NCBI RefSeq assembly: GCF_037126265.1
Contig: NZ_JAYLLN010000005.1
Location: 90,413 to 154,412 of the forward strand
Length of the DNA: 64,000 nucleotides
Source: Sphingobacterium tenebrionis
GTDB taxonomy: Bacteria; Bacteroidota; Bacteroidia; Sphingobacteriales; Sphingobacteriaceae
Direction: 5' to 3'
Of this stretch, positions 9,638 through 17,091 are shown piece by piece; the stretch's first letter is position 1; each line of letters starts with the position of its first letter. The notes under the pieces were generated by a model. The model ran no database searches. It had not been told where the DNA came from and saw only the letters and a list, made by a program, of their open reading frames with translations. Both the position numbers and the translations under genes were made by a program.

Positions 9638-9729
9638 GTCGGGAGGTGGTATATTTTATAGATAAAGATTTTCATAATCAACCAAAACCACAGAATGGTA
9701 GCCCGACGAATTATCGTCGGGCTTTTTTT
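9638..9729 (+). promoter_or_regulatory. trp attenuator: mutually exclusive antiterminator and terminator
   Basis: The terminator is a perfect 10-bp stem (AGCCCGACGA 9700-9709 with TCGTCGGGCT 9714-9723, loop ATTA) followed by a T run to 9729. The competing antiterminator pairs GTCGGG (9638-9643) with CCCGAC (9702-9707) and GTGGT (9646-9650) with ACCAC (9687-9691), destroying the 5' arm of the terminator. The 5' antiterminator strand begins one base after the leader-peptide stop codon, as attenuation requires. Confidence 0.85.
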
Positions 9730-9755
9730 ATTTTAGATATTAATAAAACACATAT

Positions 9756-11159
9756 ATGAACTACAACTTCAAAACGAACCACAAGCAGATCCTTGCAGAT
9801 ACGACCACTGCAGTGAGCATCTACTTAAGGCTTCGCGACAGCTTCCCGAACAGCCTGCTGCTGGAAAGCTCGGAATACCACAGCAGGGATAACAACATCA
9901 GTTACATCTGCTGCCAACCCATTGCGGGCATTGTCCTGGACAAAGGCGAACTCAGCATCTCCTACCCTAATCAGGCCAAGGAGATTAAAAGTGCCGCTGG
10001 TCTTAATCTTCGCGAAGAAGTTTCCAACTTCCGAAAAGCATTCCATGCCGATGTTCTGCCGGAAGTCAATGTGATCACCACGGGGCTCTTTGGTTATTTT
10101 ACCTTTGATGCGGTGGAATTCTTTGAAGATATAAAACTGACCACAAACCCATCTCCAGCCAAACAGATTCCTGTTCTTCAATACCATGTGTATAAATACG
10201 TTATCGCCATAGACCATTTCCGCAATCAACTGCATATATTTGAAAACTTACTTGAAAATGAAACAAGTGAATTGGACAAAATGCAGTACCTGATCCAGAA
10301 CAAGAATTTCCCTGAATATAGTTTCCAAACCAAGGGAGAAGAAACATCCAATATGACCGATCAGGAATTCAAGGACCTGGTTCTGAAAATGAAAGAACAT
10401 ATCCAAAGGGGTGATGTTTTTCAGATCGTACCATCCCGAGGTTTTGCTACTCCATTTGCAGGTGATGAATTCAATGTGTACCGTGCTTTACGCTCCATCA
10501 ACCCATCGCCCTACCTCTTCTATTTCGATTATGGTGATTTTAAATTATTCGGATCATCCCCAGAAGCACAATTGACCATCAAGGCCGATGTGGCCACCAT
10601 ATACCCCATCGCAGGTACCTTCAAGCGTACCGGGAACATGGAAAAGGACGAACAGATTGCCGAGGAACTCAAAAATGACCCTAAAGAAAGTGCCGAACAT
10701 GTCATGTTAGTAGATTTGGCACGGAATGATTTGAGTCGTCATTGCCGTAATGTACAGGTAAAATCGTATAAGGAAGCCCAATACTATTCGCATGTGATCC
10801 ATTTGGTCTCTAAGGTTAGCGGCAAACTGAACCCTTCCGCAAATCCATTCGATGTGGTCGGAGATACTTTTCCGGCAGGCACCCTGTCGGGAGCACCAAA
10901 ACACATGGCATTGACTCTGATCGATCGGTATGAAGGAATGCAAAGGTCCTTTTATTCCGGGGCGATTGGATTCATGGGATTCAATGGAGATTTCAACCAT
11001 GCCATCATGATCCGATCTTTTTTGAGCAAACAGAACGTGCTTCATTATCAGGCCGGGGCAGGAATCGTATTGGATTCCGATCCAGAAAAAGAATTACAGG
11101 AAGTAAATAACAAAATATCCGCTCTTCGCAGAGCATTAGAATTAGCAGTAAGCATATAA
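9756..11159 (+). CDS. trpE: Anthranilate synthase component I TrpE
   Basis: TrpE converts chorismate to anthranilate using ammonia supplied by TrpG, the first committed step of tryptophan synthesis. The 467-residue protein has the chorismate-binding fold: GDVFQIVPSRGF, NPSPYLFYFDYG, PIAGTFKRTG, LVDLARNDLSR and TFPAGTLSGAPKHMAL. The N-terminal LLLESSE (34-40) corresponds to the Trp feedback-inhibition site of TrpE, favouring TrpE over PabB. Its stop overlaps the trpG start (TAATG), indicating translational coupling. Expression is probably controlled by the attenuator just upstream. Confidence 0.96.
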   Translation: MNYNFKTNHKQILADTTTAVSIYLRLRDSFPNSLLLESSEYHSRDNNISYICCQPIAGIVLDKGELSISYPNQAKEIKSAAGLNLREEVSNFRKAFHADVLPEVNVITTGLFGYFTFDAVEFFEDIKLTTNPSPAKQIPVLQYHVYKYVIAIDHFRNQLHIFENLLENETSELDKMQYLIQNKNFPEYSFQTKGEETSNMTDQEFKDLVLKMKEHIQRGDVFQIVPSRGFATPFAGDEFNVYRALRSINPSPYLFYFDYGDFKLFGSSPEAQLTIKADVATIYPIAGTFKRTGNMEKDEQIAEELKNDPKESAEHVMLVDLARNDLSRHCRNVQVKSYKEAQYYSHVIHLVSKVSGKLNPSANPFDVVGDTFPAGTLSGAPKHMALTLIDRYEGMQRSFYSGAIGFMGFNGDFNHAIMIRSFLSKQNVLHYQAGAGIVLDSDPEKELQEVNNKISALRRALELAVSI

Positions 11160-11728
11160 TGAATAAGCCCATCTTAGTAATCGACAATTACGATTCATTT
11201 ACCTATAATCTGGTCCATTTGCTACAGGAACTGAACCAGCAATACGAGGTGGTTCGCAACGATAAATTCGACCTGGAATATGTAGAACAGTTTGATAAGA
11301 TCCTTTTATCACCGGGCCCAGGCATCCCTGAAGAAGCAGGACTGCTAATGGATGTGATCCGGACCTATGCGCCGACAAAAAGCATCCTTGGCATCTGTCT
11401 TGGCCAGCAAGCAATTGCGGAAGTATTTGGCGGAAGCCTTTTCAACATGCCTAAACCTTTACATGGGGTAGCTACAAATATTGAGGTGATCGACGAGGAT
11501 GAAACCTTGTTCCAGGGTTTTCCAAAGGATTCCAAAATAGGGCGATACCATTCTTGGGCGGTATCTCCAGATGATCTGCCTGAAAGCCTAAAAATTACCG
11601 CTTTAGATCCGCAGGGCACCATCATGGCGCTTGCACATAGGGAATATGATGTGCGTGGGATGCAATTCCACCCAGAATCCATCCTGACTGATAATGGTAA
11701 AATCCTTATAGAAAATTGGTTGAAATAA
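11159..11728 (+). CDS. trpG: Anthranilate synthase glutamine amidotransferase TrpG
   Basis: The class-I amidotransferase subunit releases ammonia from glutamine for TrpE. The 189-residue protein carries the oxyanion segment LLSPGPGIPEEAG (49-61), the nucleophile Cys80 in GICLGQQ and the His-Glu pair in MQFHPESIL near the C-terminus. Length and motif spacing are normal. In many bacteria the same subunit also serves PabB, so it may be amphibolic, but the coupling to trpE (4-base overlap) argues for tryptophan synthesis. Confidence 0.95.
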   Translation: MNKPILVIDNYDSFTYNLVHLLQELNQQYEVVRNDKFDLEYVEQFDKILLSPGPGIPEEAGLLMDVIRTYAPTKSILGICLGQQAIAEVFGGSLFNMPKPLHGVATNIEVIDEDETLFQGFPKDSKIGRYHSWAVSPDDLPESLKITALDPQGTIMALAHREYDVRGMQFHPESILTDNGKILIENWLK

Positions 11729-11759
11729 TATGTTGGCATCTTATATTGATATAGAAAAA

Positions 11760-12542
11760 ATGACTATCCTAGATAAAATCGTTAAAAGAAAACGGGAAGA
11801 AGTAGCGCTGGTAAAGGAAAAGGTTTCCTTGGAGGAGCTAGAAAAATATCCATTGTTTGGAAGGTCTTGTTATAGCCTTCGTGAAAGTATCCTTGACCCG
11901 TTGAAGAACGGCATTATTGCTGAATACAAACGTGCATCACCTTCCAAAGGAATCATCAATGGTTCTGCTTCTGTGCAGGAGGTGGTAAAGGGATACCAGG
12001 AAGCGGGCGCTTCGGCAATTTCGGTATTGACCGACCAGGATTTTTTCCAAGGTTCCTTAACCGATCTTACCGAAGCACGAGAAGTGCTTCAGATTCCTTT
12101 GTTACGCAAGGAGTTTATAGTAGATAAATATCAGATAGCGGAAGCAAAAGCCTACGGAGCTGATATCATCCTGTTGATCGCAGCATGTCTGGGAACACTG
12201 GAAGTCCGGGAATTATCGAAGTATGCAAAATCCCTTGGATTGAATGTGTTATTGGAAGTACATAACGAAGAGGAATTGAACCGAAGCATTTTCCCGAGCA
12301 TCGATGCCATCGGGGTGAACAACCGAAACCTGAAGGACTTTGAGGTTTCCTTAGATCATTCTTACAGTTTGGTGAATAAGATGCCGGCTGATTTCATCAA
12401 GGTTTCGGAAAGCGGAATCTCGGATCCTGCGACCATTCAGGAATTGAAAAAGGTTGGTTTTCAAGGCTTCCTGATCGGGGAGAACTTCATGAAGACGAAG
12501 GACCCTGCAGGGGCGATCAAAGAATTTGCAGGACAATTGTAG
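11760..12542 (+). CDS. trpC: Indole-3-glycerol-phosphate synthase TrpC
   Basis: TrpC closes the ring of carboxyphenylamino-deoxyribulose phosphate to indole-3-glycerol phosphate. The TIM-barrel motifs are IIAEYKRASPSKG (catalytic Glu and Lys), ISVLTDQDFFQGS, PLLRKEFIVDKYQI, LLEVHNEEEL, IGVNNRNLKDF and SESGIS. An ATG at 11730, directly after trpG, would add ten residues. I prefer 11760 because MTILDKIVKRKREE matches where family members begin and gives 260 residues. trpD and trpF, which act between TrpE/G and TrpC, are not in this window. Confidence 0.94.
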   Translation: MTILDKIVKRKREEVALVKEKVSLEELEKYPLFGRSCYSLRESILDPLKNGIIAEYKRASPSKGIINGSASVQEVVKGYQEAGASAISVLTDQDFFQGSLTDLTEAREVLQIPLLRKEFIVDKYQIAEAKAYGADIILLIAACLGTLEVRELSKYAKSLGLNVLLEVHNEEELNRSIFPSIDAIGVNNRNLKDFEVSLDHSYSLVNKMPADFIKVSESGISDPATIQELKKVGFQGFLIGENFMKTKDPAGAIKEFAGQL

Positions 12543-12553
12543 GTAGATTTACT

Positions 12554-12561
12554 TACCTTTG
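12554..12561 (+). promoter_or_regulatory. -7 box (TACCTTTG) upstream of dus
   Basis: TACCTTTG fits TAnnTTTG and lies 18 nt before the dus ATG at 12580, suggesting dus can be transcribed independently of the trp genes. Possible -33 elements (12525-12528, 12537-12539) are not at the preferred distance. Confidence 0.5.
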
Positions 12562-12579
12562 TAAAAATTTTTTAAAAGC

Positions 12580-13578
12580 ATGTCGGTAAAAATTGGCGAA
12601 AATATAGATTTAGGGGAGTTTCCATTATTGCTAGCACCTATGGAAGATGTGAGTGATCCTCCTTTCCGTTTTGTGTGCAAGCAAAATGGGGTCGATATGA
12701 TGTACACGGAATTCATCTCTTCGGAGGGGTTGATCCGTGACGCGGCTAAATCACGTCAGAAGCTGGATATTTTTGAATACGAGCGACCTATTGGTATACA
12801 GATCTTTGGATCTGATATCGAGCACATGCGCCAATCGGCGGAGATCTGTACGCAAGCAAATCCAGATCTGATTGATATCAACTATGGATGTCCGGTCAAG
12901 AATGTGGCATGTCGAGGAGCGGGAGCCAGTCTTTTGCAGGATATCGATAAGATGGTTGCCATGACCAAAGCGGTGGTGGAAGCTACCCATTTACCGGTGA
13001 CCGTGAAAACGCGATTGGGCTGGGATGATAATACGAAAAATGTGTATGAGGTGGCTGAACGGCTGCAGGATATAGGCATCAAGGCATTGGCGATACATGG
13101 TAGAACACGTGCGCAGATGTATAAAGGTCAGGCAGATTGGTCGATGATAAGGGATGTGAAAAGAAATCCGAGGATCCATATTCCGATTTTCGGAAATGGA
13201 GATATCGATTCGGTGGAAAAAGCGGCTGCCTGGCGTCAGGAGTTTGAGGTAGATGGGATTATGATTGGTAGAGCGTCTATTGGATATCCTTGGATTTTTA
13301 GGGAAGTAAAACATTTTTTCAATACGGGAGAAAGGTTGGATGGACCTACTGTTTCAGAAAGGGTGGATGTGTGTTTGACACACTTGACCAAATCTATAGA
13401 ATGGAAGGGCGATAAAACCGGAATATTTGAAATGAGAAGGCATTATGCTAATTATTTCAAGGGGATTCCAAATTTTAAGGAGTATAGGATGAAGTTGGTG
13501 GAGTTGAGGGATGTGAAGGATATTATGGAAGTCCTGGAGGAGATTAGGCATAATTTCGCGGAAGAGTTTTCAGGTTAG
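12580..13578 (+). CDS. tRNA-dihydrouridine synthase (DusB-like)
   Basis: This FMN enzyme reduces uridines in the tRNA D-loop. The 332-residue protein shows LLLAPMEDVSDPPFR (FMN loop, 16-30), the catalytic Cys104 in INYGCPVKN, VTVKTRLGWDD, AIHGRTRAQMYKG and the second FMN-phosphate segment IFGNGDID followed by GIMIGRASIGYPW. Length and order are typical of the DusB/DusC class. The exact target uridine cannot be assigned from sequence. It is convergent with the flippase gene; the palindromic repeat at 13595-13780 fills the gap. Confidence 0.92.
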   Translation: MSVKIGENIDLGEFPLLLAPMEDVSDPPFRFVCKQNGVDMMYTEFISSEGLIRDAAKSRQKLDIFEYERPIGIQIFGSDIEHMRQSAEICTQANPDLIDINYGCPVKNVACRGAGASLLQDIDKMVAMTKAVVEATHLPVTVKTRLGWDDNTKNVYEVAERLQDIGIKALAIHGRTRAQMYKGQADWSMIRDVKRNPRIHIPIFGNGDIDSVEKAAAWRQEFEVDGIMIGRASIGYPWIFREVKHFFNTGERLDGPTVSERVDVCLTHLTKSIEWKGDKTGIFEMRRHYANYFKGIPNFKEYRMKLVELRDVKDIMEVLEEIRHNFAEEFSG

Positions 13579-13594
13579 GTTTTTTGCGCTTAAT

Positions 13595-13780
13595 CGTCAT
13601 TGCGAGGAGTTTATTCTCGCCACGTCATTGCGAGGAGGTACGACGAAGCAATCTTTATTTAAATCGGAAGATTGCTTCGTACCTCGCTATGACGCGAACC
13701 TGATTGCTTCTTACCTCGCGATGACGGCGTGTCACAATGACGGCGTGTCGCAATGACGATGAAACTTACAATGACGTTTC
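13595..13780. repeat. Palindromic dispersed repeat cluster (CGTCATTGCGAGG family)
   Basis: The core at 13623-13694 is a long imperfect palindrome: the left arm starts CGTCATTGCGAGGAGG and contains CGACGAAGCAATCTT, the right arm is its complement (AAGATTGCTTCGT, then CCTCGCTATGACG). It is flanked by further CGTCATTG / CAATGACG units up to the stop codon of the next gene. A second copy lies at 23388-23495. The element sits between the 3' ends of two convergent genes, typical of REP-like sequences, and could form a bidirectional hairpin. Confidence 0.85.
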
Positions 13781-15265
13781 TTACCTCCTCAAAACCCTTC
13801 TTATCGTATCTTTTTCCAAATAAGCCACTGCCCCAACAAAACCAATAAACACCAAATTCCCCAACCAAATATTCAGTTCATAAACAAGCCAAGCCAATCC
13901 TGCGCCAATAACTAAATAAACACAGATCTTCCCCACCTTATACGGAATCGCATAATTTCTTTGCCCCCAGAAATAAGACAAACTCACCATCAACAAATAA
14001 GTTATCGTAGTAGACACCGCAGCACCCACATACGAATATTTAGGTATCAACAACAAATTCATCCCTATGGTCGCAATAGCTCCTAAACCCGAAATATAAA
14101 GACCATATCTTGTCTGATCCGACAACTTATACCATACCGAAAGATTCATATAAATCCCCAACAAGACATAATTGAATAACAATAGCGGAACAATAAACAA
14201 TCCAGACCAGAACTCCGCCTGTTTTTCCTCAGTTCCTCTAATAAATTCCTTCAACCATTCTAAATTTGCACTTAACCCCACCATCACCAACAACATCGCA
14301 ATCACGAAATACTCCATGATCATCGCATAGGTCTTCCTCGCATTCTCATTTTTAGCATAGGAAAAGAAGAATGGCTCCGCCCCAAGCCTAAATGCTGTTA
14401 CAAATAGATTCAAAAATAAGGCAAGTTTTGCCACAGCACCATAAATCCCTACATCTAAATCACCCTTTCCTTCTGGCAATAAATGTGGCATCATCATCTT
14501 ATCCAAATTCTCATTGATGATGAAAGATATATTTGCAATCAAGATCGGGAAACTATAGGTCAGCATATTCCTTAAAAGTGCAGCATCCACATGCATTCTA
14601 AAACTCATCACTTGAGGAATCAGAAGAAGCAATGTAGCTGCAGAGGCAATCAAGTTTGCCACAAAAACATTCCCCAACCAGCCTTCCCTGTACCAGGTAA
14701 GAGACCAGCTCTTAAATGATTCAGAGTAATCCTGTAGCCAAGGAATACCATACAGAAAAAGAAAGATAAAACCGATGTAAACCAATATATTGATCAGTTT
14801 TACTAGGCCATAGCGAATTGGTCTACCGTCGGCCCGTAATTTTGCGAAAGGGATTACAGCAATAGCATCTACCGATACAATAAGTGCAATAAGCTTCACA
14901 TAGGCAGTGAAATCACTGAGGTCTTTTCCATTTCCTGCCCATCTAGCCAAAGGTTCGGCAAATACAAAGGCTGTTATAAGGAAAATAATAGCCATAAAAA
15001 GGGTGACAAAGAAGCTGGTATCAAATACCTTTCTTTTGTCACCCTCTACTTTTTGTAAATATCTGAAAAAGGTGGTTTCCATCCCGAATGCCAAGATCGC
15101 ATTCAACATGGAAGCGTAGGAAAACATCTGGGTAAATATCCCGTATACGGAAGCTCCAAAGCTTCGTGTAAGGAAGGGAGTGATGACAAAACCCAACATC
15201 CGGGATATAATGGTCGAAAGACCATATATCATCGTATCGCTGACAAATTTCTTTACAACTGACAC
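13781..15265 (-). CDS. Polysaccharide/oligosaccharide flippase (Wzx-like, MOP superfamily)
   Basis: A 494-residue integral membrane protein with about 12-14 predicted helices. It begins with the family's typical MSVVKKFVSDTMIYGLSTIISRMLGFVITPFLTR region and carries loops rich in PLLLFNY and YVGAAVSTT-type motifs. Members translocate lipid-linked sugar units across the inner membrane. No glycosyltransferase genes adjoin it, so the lipid-linked substrate is unknown. It starts one base after the acylphosphatase stop, indicating co-translation with 15267-15548 and 15583-16746. Its last codons abut the palindromic repeat cluster. Confidence 0.85.
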   Translation of the reverse strand: MSVVKKFVSDTMIYGLSTIISRMLGFVITPFLTRSFGASVYGIFTQMFSYASMLNAILAFGMETTFFRYLQKVEGDKRKVFDTSFFVTLFMAIIFLITAFVFAEPLARWAGNGKDLSDFTAYVKLIALIVSVDAIAVIPFAKLRADGRPIRYGLVKLINILVYIGFIFLFLYGIPWLQDYSESFKSWSLTWYREGWLGNVFVANLIASAATLLLLIPQVMSFRMHVDAALLRNMLTYSFPILIANISFIINENLDKMMMPHLLPEGKGDLDVGIYGAVAKLALFLNLFVTAFRLGAEPFFFSYAKNENARKTYAMIMEYFVIAMLLVMVGLSANLEWLKEFIRGTEEKQAEFWSGLFIVPLLLFNYVLLGIYMNLSVWYKLSDQTRYGLYISGLGAIATIGMNLLLIPKYSYVGAAVSTTITYLLMVSLSYFWGQRNYAIPYKVGKICVYLVIGAGLAWLVYELNIWLGNLVFIGFVGAVAYLEKDTIRRVLRR

Positions 15266-15266
15266 C

Positions 15267-15548
15267 CTATTTTATTTTCTTGATGACCTCAAAATTCCGA
15301 TATCCTTTCAAGGTATCCTCTTCGGTGTGCTGAACGGCAGTTACCTCCGCAAGCTCCGGACCCTCCTGGCAGAATTCCATGAAGGACTCTAATGCAAATG
15401 CATCACCTTCTGCTTCGATCAAAACCGAACCATCCGGCTGATTGATCACATATCCTTTTACCCCAAGTAGGTCTGCAACAGCCTTGGTACTGGCACGAAA
15501 ATTCACTCCCTGTACCTTGCCATGAACCTGAATATTCCAGTGTTTCAT
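15267..15548 (-). CDS. Acylphosphatase
   Basis: Acylphosphatases hydrolyse carboxyl-phosphate mixed anhydrides. The 93-residue protein has the normal small ferredoxin-like fold length, the phosphate-binding loop HGKVQGVNFR with the catalytic Arg at residue 18, and the catalytic Asn in GYVINQPDGSV. It is the middle gene of a three-gene minus-strand operon. A link to sugar transport is not implied by the family. Confidence 0.93.
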   Translation of the reverse strand: MKHWNIQVHGKVQGVNFRASTKAVADLLGVKGYVINQPDGSVLIEAEGDAFALESFMEFCQEGPELAEVTAVQHTEEDTLKGYRNFEVIKKIK

Positions 15549-15582
15549 GTTACAAAGGTAGAAGAAGAATTAGAAAATAAAA

Positions 15583-16746
15583 CTACCTTAATCTTCTAAC
15601 CTTAACTTTAGGTGTCAATTTGAAAGTGTCCATTCCTTCAAGCAACAATAGACCAGGTTGTTTTCCCTCTTCCAAACTTCCCATTTGATCAGCCAAATTC
15701 AATGCCTTTGCCCCATTAATGGTTGCCCATTTAATGGTTTCGTTAAAATCTAAATCAGGAAATTCTTTATGTATTACCTTTAATTCTTCCAAAATATCCA
15801 ATGTATCGTTGGATGCCAAACTATCTGTTCCCAAAATGATATCATAATCTCCTAATAAGAAATTATCGATTTTCGGGATCCTGTTCTCGATATAAAGATT
15901 GGCTTTCGGACAGAAACAAAAATACACCTGTCTGCCCATACGGTCCACAAAATCCAAATCTTTGCTAGAAGTATAGGTATTATGGACCAAGATCAACTTG
16001 TTTTTTGTAGGAATATAAGGCAGGAAGGATTGCAGGGAATTTCTAGCTTGCGCTTTGAAATCCTCCACTTCGAAATTCATGCGTTTATAGAAGTCCAAAA
16101 ACTCCCCCGTTTTATATCTGAAAAGCTTATTCTCTTCATCACTTTCCTGGTTATGTATAGAAATGATGTTATCTTCAGATACGGCTTTTTTAAAGGTTTT
16201 GAACAGGGATTTTGACCCTGAGTAGGGTGCATGAGGTGTAATGGAAGAATGTTTATAGTCGAAATGGAATTCGATCTCTTTCGCTTGGTCTATTCTTTCC
16301 TCCACATCCTCTTTTCGCATGGCCATGATCTCAACAAATGTATGGTAGGTAATAGGGCTTTCCTCTTTTACCTTCGCTGTAGCGGCAGTATTCACGTGGT
16401 CACCAACGGCCTGAATACCATTTTCATACATTTCCTTATCCGCCTCAACCATTGCTTGATGAATGGCATCTTCCGCATGTTGGCGTTCGCCCATTACTGT
16501 CGTTAAGAAGTTAGGTAAACCGGTACCTTTTGGCACCACATTCAACATATGAGAAAGTTCTAAATGGCAATGTGCATTGATAAATCCAGGGATTAGGGCT
16601 CCCTTATGATGCTCGACTTTGCTATCATCAATTTCGCCCGGATTAAATACACCTTTGATTATTCCCTCGTCGTCCATGGCTACGACACCTTTTTTTATTG
16701 CCTGACCAGCAATAGGAAATACAACATCAGCACTGTAATACTTCAT
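15583..16746 (-). CDS. Amidohydrolase-superfamily metal-dependent deaminase/hydrolase
   Basis: A 387-residue cytosolic enzyme of the amidohydrolase (metal-dependent TIM barrel) superfamily, close to the chlorohydrolase/S-adenosylhomocysteine-deaminase group. Metal-binding residues are visible: His59 and His61 in INAHCHLEL, a His in PHAPYSGS, one in IHNQESDEE and the Asp in LGTDSLASND. The N-terminal strands and the C-terminal EEGKQPGLLLLEG form the usual flanking sandwich. The substrate is not determined; aminofutalosine or adenosyl compounds are possible. First gene of the operon with acylphosphatase and flippase. Confidence 0.82.
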   Translation of the reverse strand: MKYYSADVVFPIAGQAIKKGVVAMDDEGIIKGVFNPGEIDDSKVEHHKGALIPGFINAHCHLELSHMLNVVPKGTGLPNFLTTVMGERQHAEDAIHQAMVEADKEMYENGIQAVGDHVNTAATAKVKEESPITYHTFVEIMAMRKEDVEERIDQAKEIEFHFDYKHSSITPHAPYSGSKSLFKTFKKAVSEDNIISIHNQESDEENKLFRYKTGEFLDFYKRMNFEVEDFKAQARNSLQSFLPYIPTKNKLILVHNTYTSSKDLDFVDRMGRQVYFCFCPKANLYIENRIPKIDNFLLGDYDIILGTDSLASNDTLDILEELKVIHKEFPDLDFNETIKWATINGAKALNLADQMGSLEEGKQPGLLLLEGMDTFKLTPKVKVRRLR

Positions 16747-16880
16747 ACAATTTAATAGTTCTATGTTTTGTTAAGTTAGCGTAATCCTGCCTCATCAGCA
16801 GGTCAGCCAAATTACAAAAAATAATATATAGTTTAACTAATAAAAAAATATTTATGAATTTGTTACAAAGCTATCGTCAT

Positions 16881-16911
16881 TTTGATTTTATCGAGATAAA
16901 GATTAGCTTTG
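16881..16911 (+). promoter_or_regulatory. Promoter of the TPP-riboswitch transcript
   Basis: TTTG (16881-16884), a 19-nt spacer and TAGCTTTG (16904-16911) match the Bacteroidota consensus. Transcription would start just before the aptamer at about 16920. Confidence 0.75.
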
Positions 16912-16919
16912 CAGCATCA

Positions 16920-17020
16920 ATTAGGGGTGCCTTGTTTTCATGACACGAATAAAGGCTGAGATTATACCCTGTGCAAATGATATTGCACTCACCTGATCTG
17001 GATAATGCCAGCGTAGGGAA
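16920..17020 (+). promoter_or_regulatory. TPP riboswitch (THI element)
   Basis: The invariant aptamer parts are present in order: GGGGTGCC (16924-16931), GGCTGAGATTATACCC (from 16954), a variable P3 hairpin (GTGCAA 16971-16976 with TTGCAC 16983-16988), ACCTGATCTGGATAATGCCA (16991-17010) and GCGTAGGGA (17011-17019). Downstream are a small AGGTTAAATTTAACCT hairpin (about 17026-17041) and ACCCCT (17047-17052). ACCCCT is complementary to AGGGGT in the aptamer (16923-16928), a possible expression-platform switch. It controls the TonB-dependent receptor that follows. Confidence 0.95.
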
Positions 17021-17091
17021 AGGGAGGTTAAATTTAACCTGTTGTGACCCCTTGCAACGGGATGTTTAACTCAAATAACAAATTACGTATT

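Noticed and set aside
13595..13780. Repeat array that could suggest a CRISPR
   Set aside because: Units are irregular, overlapping and inverted, with no regular spacers or cas genes. They form a palindrome family seen again at 23388.
17044..17091. Earlier start for the TonB receptor at 17044
   Set aside because: It would lie in the riboswitch expression platform and place 16 residues before the signal peptide.
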